A stretch of 10,655 nt of DNA from an uncultured Clostridia bacterium (GTDB taxonomy: Bacteria > Bacillota > Clostridia > TANB77 > CAG-508): the NCBI GenBank assembly GCA_904419095.1, contig CAJFQT010000045.1, positions 1 through 10,655 of the forward strand, in the 5' to 3' direction. Positions 6,255 through 10,655 of this stretch are shown here, in pieces; position 1 is the stretch's first letter, and each line of letters starts with the position of its first letter. The position numbers and the translations under genes were made by a program. The notes under the pieces were generated by a model. That model was not told the DNA's origin, made no database searches, and was given only the letters and a program-made list of their open reading frames with translations.

Positions 6255-6283
6255 TTGAAATAAATTTTAATATATGGTAAAAT
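6255..6283 (+). promoter_or_regulatory. Strong promoter of the ABC-F leader
   Basis: TTGAAA (6255-6260), exactly 17 bases, TAAAAT (6278-6283), with TG one base before the -10 (6275-6276). The start would be near 6290. That leaves a leader of about 200 bases before the ABC-F ATG at 6491. Confidence 0.65.
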
Positions 6284-6310
6284 AACCAAAAAGAAAGAGA
6301 GGGCTAAAAA

Positions 6311-6340
6311 ATGAAAATAACAAATAAAATTTATAAATGA
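6311..6340 (+). CDS. Probable 9-residue leader peptide of the ABC-F gene
   Basis: ATG 6311 to TGA 6338-6340 encodes MKITNKIYK. A GAGAGGG sequence (6297-6303) stands at a good distance before it, and the start is about 20 bases after the predicted transcription start. Codons 3-6 form the left arm of a 13-bp inverted repeat, so a ribosome stalled or moving here would change the folding of the leader. Short leader peptides of this kind precede several inducible ABC-F and Erm resistance genes. The peptide is too short for homology; its role is inferred from position. Confidence 0.45.
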   Translation: MKITNKIYK

Positions 6341-6490
6341 AAAAGAAATCATATTTCAGAATAGGTTTTATTTGTTATGCCAAAAATTAATTTGTTAAAG
6401 TAAAATGTATTTATCAATAAAAGCCAGTAAACATAGTTTTAATTAAAAAAATAAAACTTCTTCTTTAATATGATTAAAGGAGGAGTTTTT
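6317..6490 (+). promoter_or_regulatory. Attenuator-like leader RNA of the ABC-F gene
   Basis: ATAACAAATAAAA (6317-6329), within the leader ORF, pairs perfectly with TTTTATTTGTTAT (6366-6378). Part of the same arm (TAACAAAT) can pair instead with ATTTGTTA (6390-6397). AGTTTTA (6435-6441) can pair with TAAAACT (6452-6458), which would occupy the left arm of the terminator hairpin below and act as an antiterminator. These exclusive pairings suggest a switch driven by translation of the leader peptide. Confidence 0.5.
6453..6490 (+). terminator. Leader terminator enclosing the ABC-F ribosome binding site
   Basis: AAAACTTCTTCTTTAA (6453-6468) pairs with TTAAAGGAGGAGTTTT (6474-6489) over 16 positions, two of them G-U, around the loop TATGA. 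A run of five T's (6486-6490) ends directly at ATG 6491. The right arm contains GGAGGAG, the only Shine-Dalgarno sequence of the gene. The hairpin can therefore stop transcription, hide the ribosome binding site, or both. Confidence 0.6.
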
Positions 6491-6895
6491 ATGGTTATAG
6501 AATTAAAAAATATAGAAAAATTTTATGGTGAAAAAGAAATATTAAAAATAGACAATCTAAAGATTGAAGAAAATGAAAAAGTAGGAATCATTGGCAGAAA
6601 TGGAAGTGGAAAAACAACACTATGCAATATAATAGCTAAAAAAATAAAAGCAGATAAAGGAGAAGTAAGAGTATACCAAAATATAAATTACATAGAACAA
6701 TTTATAAAAGAAGATAACAAAGAAAAAAGTGGAGGAGAAAAGCAAATAGAAAATTGGAAACACAATTTCTTTAAATCAAATGGAATATTAATAGCAGATG
6801 AACCTACAAGTAATTTAGATATAGAACACATAGAAGAATTAAAAGAAAACTTAATAAAATATAAGCGGAACAATATTACTAATATCTCACGATAG
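6491..6895 (+). CDS. ABC-F N-terminal fragment as it reads in this sequence
   Basis: The intact frame from ATG 6491 to TAG 6893-6895 encodes 134 residues and covers the first ATPase up to Walker B. The last dozen residues (RNNITNISR end) are out of frame with the family. Only about 37 residues separate the Walker A threonine from the signature, clearly fewer than in VmlR or Msr(A). This reflects a short segment between the Q-loop (YIEQF) and SGGEK. On its own this piece lacks an H-loop and a partner domain, so it should not work as an ATPase. ATG 6491 is chosen over an earlier in-frame TTG/ATG-like codon because GGAGGAG (6479-6485) stands five bases before it. Confidence 0.6.
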   Translation: MVIELKNIEKFYGEKEILKIDNLKIEENEKVGIIGRNGSGKTTLCNIIAKKIKADKGEVRVYQNINYIEQFIKEDNKEKSGGEKQIENWKHNFFKSNGILIADEPTSNLDIEHIEELKENLIKYKRNNITNISR

Positions 6896-7115
6896 AAATT
6901 TATTAAATGCAATATGTAATCATATAATTGAAATAGAAAATGGAAAAGTAAAAAAATACAAAGGAAATTATACAGAATATTTTAAACAAAAAGAAGAAAA
7001 GATAATAAGACAAAAAAATGAATATGAAAAATATAAGCAAGAAAAAAGCAAACTAGAAAAAGCAATAAATATTTCAAAAAATACTTCTAAATCAATAAGG
7101 AAAACACCTTCAAGA

Positions 7116-8075
7116 ATGGGGAATTCAGAAGCAAGATTACACAAAAGAGAAGTAGAAAATAAAAGAGAAAAAATAGAAGGGCATACAAAGGCGTTAGAAA
7201 CAAGACTAAACAAACTTAAACAAGAAGAAAAATTAAAAGAAACAGAAAAAATTCATATGAAATCACAAGCAAAAGAAAAAGTAAAAAATAAATACATAGT
7301 TAGAATAACAAACTTAAATATTAGTTTTAAAGAAAAACAAATATTTAAAAATGCAAATTGTTTAATTCAATCAAATAAAATAACAGCACTTATTGGTGAA
7401 AATGGAGCAGGAAAAACAACATTAGTAAAAAAGATAATGCAAAATAATTCTGAAAGCATAGTTATAAATCCACAAGCAAGTATAGGATATTTTAGTCAAG
7501 AACTTGAAGATTTAGAAGAAGAAAAAAACGTACTGGAAAATACTATGAGTAAAAGTATAGAAAGTGAAAGAACAGTAAAAAATGTTTTAGCAAATTTATT
7601 ATTAAAAGAAAACGATTTAAAAAAGAAAATTAATCAGTTAAGTGGAGGAGAAAAAGTAAAAGTTGCGATTGCAAAAATTTTAGTTTCAAATCACAACTTT
7701 CTAATTTTGGATGAGCCAACTAATTTTTTAGATGTAGAATCAATAGAAGGCCTTGAAAGTATGTTAAAAAATTATGAAGGAACAATATTACTGATTACAC
7801 ATGATAAAGAGCTTTTAAACAGATTAAATCCAAATTTAATAATTATTGATAATAAAAAACTAATTGAATTTGATGGCAAATACGAAGAATATATCAAAAA
7901 GAAACAAAAAATTGTAACACCTGAATTAGAAAAAATTAAAAATAACAAGATATTACTAGAATTTAGATTAACTAAAATTATTACAGAAATTTCTACAACT
8001 CAAGATGAGAAAAAGAAGAAATGGTTTGAAGAAGAATACAGTGAAATAAAAAAATTATTAGAAAATTTTAAATAA
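7116..8075 (+). CDS. ABC-F C-terminal fragment as it reads in this sequence
   Basis: The first ATG in the downstream frame is at 7116, within the interdomain linker, and gives 319 residues. Counting from it: linker coiled region 1-55, Walker A GENGAGKT (94-101), Q-loop YFSQE (125-129), signature LSGGEK (175-180), Walker B FLILDEPTNFLD (195-206), H-loop ITHD (227-230), and a basic helical C-terminal extension from about 260. There is no Shine-Dalgarno sequence before 7116 (the bases are AAGAATGGGG-like, with the ATG itself inside the MGNSEARLHK motif). Independent translation is therefore doubtful and it is best seen as part of the broken gene. A weak A/T hairpin (8079-8096) follows the stop. 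Confidence 0.55.
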   Translation: MGNSEARLHKREVENKREKIEGHTKALETRLNKLKQEEKLKETEKIHMKSQAKEKVKNKYIVRITNLNISFKEKQIFKNANCLIQSNKITALIGENGAGKTTLVKKIMQNNSESIVINPQASIGYFSQELEDLEEEKNVLENTMSKSIESERTVKNVLANLLLKENDLKKKINQLSGGEKVKVAIAKILVSNHNFLILDEPTNFLDVESIEGLESMLKNYEGTILLITHDKELLNRLNPNLIIIDNKKLIEFDGKYEEYIKKKQKIVTPELEKIKNNKILLEFRLTKIITEISTTQDEKKKKWFEEEYSEIKKLLENFK

Positions 8076-8183
8076 TATAAAAATTTGATAATTTTTGTGA
8101 TATATTCTAGAAAGAAATATGATATAAACCAAAGAATAGATTTATATTAGTTATAATTTTATAGATAGAAAGAAGATGTAAAA

Positions 8184-8696
8184 ATGGATATTGAAGAAAT
8201 AAAGAAAAATAATGATAATTTAGAATATATGTTAGAAGCGGTAAAAGAGCAAGGAAAAAATTTGGAATTTGCCTCTGAAAACTTAAAAAATAATAAGGAA
8301 CTTGTACTAGAAGCATTAAAGCAAGATGGAGAAGCGCTTGAATTTGCAGGAGATAAATTAAAGAAAGATAAAGAAGTATTACAGTTAGCAATAAAAACGG
8401 CTCCATGGACAATATGTTATGCATCAGAAGGATTAAAAAATAATAAGGAATTAGTTTTAGAAAGTTGTGAAAAATATGGACAAGCATTATATTTTGCAAG
8501 TGAAGATTTAAGAGATGATTATGATGTGGTCAAAGCAGCAGTAACAAACAAAGGAATAATTGTAAAATATGCAAGTTATAGGTTACGAAATGATAAAGAA
8601 ATTGCAAGAATTGCAATAGAACAGGATAAAAGAGCGTTCAATTTTATAACAGAAGAACTTCAAAAAGATGAAGAAATTAAGAAATTAGTTGAGTAG
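8184..8696 (+). CDS. DUF4116 repeat protein
   Basis: The 170-residue protein is almost wholly made of a 25-residue helical repeat with no insertions. The alanine of the repeated FAS/YAS element falls at residues 30, 55, 80, 105 and 130, with a diverged FIT at 154-156. A typical unit reads KELVLEALKQDGEALEFAGDKLKKD, built on the scheme D/N-x-E-VV-x-x-A-V-x-x-x-G-x-x-L-x-x-A-S-x-x-L-K-x-D. This is the DUF4116 family, of unknown function, found in many bacteria, amoebae and giant viruses and thought to form helical solenoids that bind other proteins. There is no signal peptide or membrane segment, so it should be cytosolic. The repeat at residues 64-88 is unusual in having APWTIC where the others have a Gly. 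ATG 8184 has only a weak AGAAGA (8171-8176) before it, and the promoter is unclear (a lone TATAAT at 8152-8157). It sits between the ABC-F gene and a MITE-like element. Confidence 0.8.
   Translation: MDIEEIKKNNDNLEYMLEAVKEQGKNLEFASENLKNNKELVLEALKQDGEALEFAGDKLKKDKEVLQLAIKTAPWTICYASEGLKNNKELVLESCEKYGQALYFASEDLRDDYDVVKAAVTNKGIIVKYASYRLRNDKEIARIAIEQDKRAFNFITEELQKDEEIKKLVE
8283..8450 (+). repeat. Exact 18-bp DNA repeat inside the DUF4116 gene
   Basis: TTAAAAAATAATAAGGAA occurs at 8283-8300 and 8433-8450, exactly 150 bases apart, that is two protein repeat units. It encodes LKNNKE. The other units have diverged at DNA level, so this points to a fairly recent duplication of a two-unit block, or to conversion between units. 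Confidence 0.5.
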
Positions 8697-8701
8697 TAAC
8701 A

Positions 8702-8879
8702 AAAAAGTTGTTACAATTCAGTCTAGTATAGAAATAAGCCGTCCAAAAGGTTGATATATAAATATTTTTTTGTCAAAAACATAGCTGGGGTCTACCTATG
8801 GGTCTTTGACAAAAAAATATTTATATATCAACCTTTTGAACTACTCTACAAAATTAGGTCTGAATTGTAACAAAAAGTT
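8702..8879. mobile_element. MITE-like element of 162 bp with 8-bp flanking repeats
   Basis: Terminal repeats GTTACAATTCAG (8710-8721) and CTGAATTGTAAC (8860-8871) are perfect 12-bp inverted copies. They are flanked directly by AAAAAGTT at 8702-8709 and 8872-8879, as expected of an 8-bp target duplication. Inside, 8744-8777 and 8805-8838 form a perfect 34-bp inverted repeat. The tip, 8778-8804, is G-rich for this genome: CATAG (8780-8784) and CTATG (8796-8800) close an 11-base loop, CTGGGGTCTAC. It has no coding capacity. It lies 13 bases after the DUF4116 stop and could also act as that gene's terminator when transcribed. Its parent transposase family cannot be named from the ends alone. Confidence 0.6.
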
Positions 8880-8910
8880 AATAAAGATTTAATAAAAAAA
8901 CAAAAAACAC

Positions 8911-8939
8911 TTGCAAAATATTAACAAATATAGTAAAAT
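8911..8939 (+). promoter_or_regulatory. rpsO promoter
   Basis: TTGCAA (8911-8916), 17 bases, TAAAAT (8934-8939). The start would be near 8946, which gives a leader of about 86 bases. Confidence 0.6.
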
Positions 8940-8956
8940 AATACTGTTAAGAAATA

Positions 8957-9006
8957 CCTTTTACTTAGCTTCAAAGAAAGCACCATTCTTAAAGCTCAGT
9001 TAAAGG
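8957..9006 (+). promoter_or_regulatory. rpsO leader hairpin, possible S15 autoregulatory site
   Basis: CCTTT (8957-8961) pairs with AAAGG (9002-9006), ACT with AGT, AGCTT (8967-8971) with AAGCT (8992-8996), and AAGAA (8974-8978) with TTCTT (8986-8990). Only two single-base mismatches interrupt the outer arms. It fills most of the leader ahead of AGGAGGTG (9018-9025). S15 is known to bind its own mRNA leader in several bacteria, with structures that differ between groups; binding here is inferred from position. Confidence 0.45.
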
Positions 9007-9031
9007 AATAAAAAATTAGGAGGTGTAAAAT

Positions 9032-9295
9032 ATGACAAAGGAAAGAAAACAAGAAATCATTGCAACATATAAAAGAGAAGAAAACGATACTGGTTCACCA
9101 GAAGTTCAAATAGCTCTTTTAACAGAAAGAATCAACGAGTTAACAGAACACTTAAAAATACATGTAAAAGATAATCACTCAAGAAGAGGATTATTAAAAA
9201 TGGTAGGAAAAAGAAGAAATTTATTAAACTACCTAGCAAAAAAAGATGTTCAAAGATACAGAACCATTGTTGAAAAATTAGGTTTAAGAAAATAA
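9032..9295 (+). CDS. rpsO: 30S ribosomal protein S15
   Basis: The 87-residue product is a full-length S15, a primary 16S rRNA-binding protein of the small-subunit platform. The conserved parts are all present: DTGSPEVQIALLTERINELT (about 19-38), HLKIHVKDNHSRRGLLKMVG (40-59) with the invariant HSRRGL, and KRRNLLNYLAKKD through YRTIVEKLGLRK at the end. ATG 9032 follows a near-perfect AGGAGGTG (9018-9025). The gene has its own promoter, leader hairpin and terminator, and lies directly ahead of pnp. The rpsO-pnp order is conserved across bacteria. Confidence 0.98.
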   Translation: MTKERKQEIIATYKREENDTGSPEVQIALLTERINELTEHLKIHVKDNHSRRGLLKMVGKRRNLLNYLAKKDVQRYRTIVEKLGLRK

Positions 9296-9304
9296 ATTAT
9301 TTAG

Positions 9305-9336
9305 AAGCCTATGCTTTTTATTTGGCATAGGCTTTT
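9305..9336 (+). terminator. rpsO terminator
   Basis: AAGCCTATGC (9305-9314) pairs perfectly with GCATAGGCTT (9325-9334), followed by more T's. It begins nine bases after the rpsO stop. Since it lies between rpsO and pnp, the two are either separate units or joined by partial read-through. Confidence 0.85.
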
Positions 9337-9512
9337 AAAAGATAAATATTGCTAAAAATTTAGAATAGTAGCTTGTATTATATACTAAATTATAATGCAT
9401 TAAATTATTAAACAAAAAGATTAATTCAATAAAAGATTAGAATCATAAAATTTGAGATTTATAAATATTTTTGAAGTAATAAAAACATTGATTTTAGTAC
9501 ATAATAGAGGTT

Positions 9513-9543
9513 ACCATCTAAATTAAGCAATATTTAATATGGT
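9513..9543 (+). promoter_or_regulatory. Hairpin ahead of pnp
   Basis: ACCAT (9513-9517) pairs with ATGGT (9539-9543) and TAAAT (9519-9523) with ATTTA (9532-9536). It lies 17 bases before the pnp ribosome binding site AGGAGAG (9561-9567). pnp is controlled through a leader hairpin in E. coli; a similar role here is only a guess. In the rest of 9337-9573 I see no convincing promoter, only a 12-bp direct repeat, AAATTTAGAATA (9356-9367, 9546-9557). Confidence 0.3.
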
Positions 9544-9573
9544 GCAAATTTAGAATAAAAAGGAGAGAATTAT

Positions 9574-10655
9574 ATGTTTAAAACATTTGAAACAGAATTA
9601 GCAGGAAGAAAACTTGTTTTTGAAACAGGAAAAATGGCAGGACTAGCCAATGGAAGTGTATTAGTAAGATATGGAGACACATGTGTTATTGTAAATGTAA
9701 CAGCATCAAAAGAACCAAGAGAAGGAATAGACTTTTTTCCATTATCAGTAGATTATGAAGAAAAATTATATGCAGTTGGTAAAATACCAGGCTCATTCCA
9801 AAAAAGAGAAGGAAAACCATCTGACAAAGCAATATTAACATCAAGAGCAATAGATAGACCATTAAGACCTTTATTTCCAAAAGACTTTAGAAATGATGTA
9901 GTAGTTGTTGCAACAGTATTATCAGTTGATCAAGACAATTCACCAGAAGTAGCAGCAATGATAGGAGCTTCAGCAGCACTTTCAATTTCAGATATTCCAT
10001 TTGGAGGACCAACAGCAGCAGTAAATGTAGGATTAATAAATGGAGAAATAATTATAAATCCAACAGAAGAACAAAGAAAACAAAGTGATTTAACACTAAC
10101 GGTTGCTGGAACAGAAGCAAAAATCGCAATGATAGAAGCAGGAGCAAATGAAGTACCTGATGATGTAATGTTAGAAGCTATAAAAAAAGGACATGAAGAA
10201 ATTAAAAAAATATGCAAATTCATTGAACAAATGAAAGAAGAAATAGGAAAACCTAAATTTGAATACAAATCATTTGCTGTTGATGAAGAAATATACAAAT
10301 TTGTAGCAGAAAACTATCATGATGAAATGAAAGAAAAAGTACAAGAAGTAGATAAAGAAGTAAGAGACAACAACATCTCAGAATTAACAGACAAAATTAT
10401 AAATGACTATACAGAAAAATTCGGAGAAGAATCAGCAGAAGAACATCAAGCAGACCTTGGAGAAGCAATTTATAAATTAGAGAAAAAATGTGTAAGAGAT
10501 ATGATTTTCTATGAACATAAAAGAGTTGATGGAAGAAAATTAGATGAAATCAGACCATTATCTTGCGAAGTAGGAATATTACCACGTGTTCATGGAAGTG
10601 CATTATTTACAAGAGGACAAACTCAAGTATTATCTGTTGCAACATTAGGAATGAT
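9574..10655 (+). CDS. pnp: Polynucleotide phosphorylase, N-terminal part
   Basis: The gene runs off the end of the window after 360 codons, about half of the usual 700 residues. PNPase is a trimeric 3'-to-5' phosphorolytic exoribonuclease of mRNA turnover. The first RNase PH domain (about 1-145) shows GSVLVRYGDTCVIVNVTASK, DFFPLSVDYEEKLYAVGKIPGSF and the RNA-binding RAIDRPLRPLFP. Residues around 150-235 continue it with INPTEEQRKQSDLTLTVAGT and MIEAGANEVP. An all-helical linker follows (about 240-320), and the second RNase PH domain begins at KRVDGRKLDEIRPLSCEVG, with PRVHGSALFTRGQTQ (about 338-352) visible. The catalytic Asp of that domain and the KH and S1 domains lie beyond the window. ATG 9574 follows AGGAGAG (9561-9567) by six bases. 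Position after rpsO supports the call. Confidence 0.97.
   Translation, partial: MFKTFETELAGRKLVFETGKMAGLANGSVLVRYGDTCVIVNVTASKEPREGIDFFPLSVDYEEKLYAVGKIPGSFQKREGKPSDKAILTSRAIDRPLRPLFPKDFRNDVVVVATVLSVDQDNSPEVAAMIGASAALSISDIPFGGPTAAVNVGLINGEIIINPTEEQRKQSDLTLTVAGTEAKIAMIEAGANEVPDDVMLEAIKKGHEEIKKICKFIEQMKEEIGKPKFEYKSFAVDEEIYKFVAENYHDEMKEKVQEVDKEVRDNNISELTDKIINDYTEKFGEESAEEHQADLGEAIYKLEKKCVRDMIFYEHKRVDGRKLDEIRPLSCEVGILPRVHGSALFTRGQTQVLSVATLGM

Larger units (their letters stand above)
6491..8075 (+). pseudogene. ARE-type ABC-F ribosome-protection ATPase, frameshifted
   Basis: Read with one frame change, this is a complete two-ATPase ABC-F protein of about 527 residues. It resembles the resistance group (Vga, Lsa, VmlR, CplR), which enters the ribosomal E site and displaces peptidyl-transferase antibiotics. 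The first ATPase has Walker A GRNGSGKT (35-42), signature SGGEKQ (80-85) and Walker B ILIADEPTSNLD (99-110). Its H-loop, ILLISHDRNLL, is read only after the shift. A lysine-rich interdomain linker follows (about 6950-7290) with the KTPSRMGNSEARLHKRE motif seen in this group. The second ATPase has GENGAGKT, LSGGEK, FLILDEPTNFLD and ITHD. The upstream frame stops at 6893-6895. The downstream frame is open from 6858, so the break lies between 6858 and about 6880, near AAGCGGAAC; one surplus base restores the expected KYKGTILLISHD. Everything else is intact, so the lesion is recent or a sequencing error. The drug range cannot be predicted. Confidence 0.8.

Noticed and set aside
6155..6352. Minus-strand 65-codon frame across the ABC-F promoter and leader
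   Set aside because: No ribosome binding site, and it covers a region with clear plus-strand promoter and leader signals.
8107..8499. Minus-strand 130-codon frame opposite the DUF4116 gene
   Set aside because: Its Leu/Phe-rich repeats simply mirror the 25-residue repeat on the other strand.
9930..10298. Minus-strand 122-codon frame opposite pnp
   Set aside because: Shadow of the highly conserved PNPase coding sequence.

Overview
This is a chromosomal window from an A+T-rich, spore-forming, low-GC Gram-positive bacterium, most likely a Clostridia member (inference). The signs are A/T-ending codons throughout, strong AGGAGG-type ribosome binding sites, a Spo0E-like gene behind two tandem Spo0A-box matches, a SpoVB-like flippase, a VanW protein, and the conserved rpsO-pnp pair. 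I see no tRNA, rRNA, CRISPR array or transposase gene.

Layout. 1-335: 3' end of a D-Ala-D-Ala carboxypeptidase gene. 514-1188: an unrecognised 224-residue protein between a strong promoter and hairpin terminators. 1530-2135: a small RelA/SpoT-type HD hydrolase. It converges on two leftward genes across a shared bidirectional terminator: a SpoVB/MOP flippase (2265-3785) and a membrane-anchored VanW protein (3887-4624). Both leftward genes appear to start at non-ATG codons four bases after GGTGAT. 4899-5804: NAD(P)HX dehydratase NnrD. 5957-6127: a 56-residue Spo0E-like protein. 6255-6490: a structured leader with a 9-codon peptide and a terminator that contains the only ribosome binding site of the next gene. 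6491-8075: an antibiotic-resistance-type ABC-F ATPase broken by one frameshift. 8184-8696: a DUF4116 repeat protein. 8702-8879: a 162-bp MITE-like element with 12-bp terminal repeats and 8-bp flanking repeats. 8911-9334: rpsO with promoter, leader hairpin and terminator. 9574 to the end: 5' part of pnp.

Themes. The left half leans to cell envelope and sporulation (carboxypeptidase, flippase, VanW, Spo0E-like), with a probable Spo0A-to-Spo0E feedback loop. The middle holds an ABC-F gene with an attenuator-like leader, an arrangement known for inducible ribosome-protection ABC-F genes. The right end is housekeeping translation and RNA turnover. The points most worth a second look are the tandem Spo0A boxes, the ABC-F leader switch and downstream frameshift, the MITE-like element, and three hairpins placed over or beside start sites.
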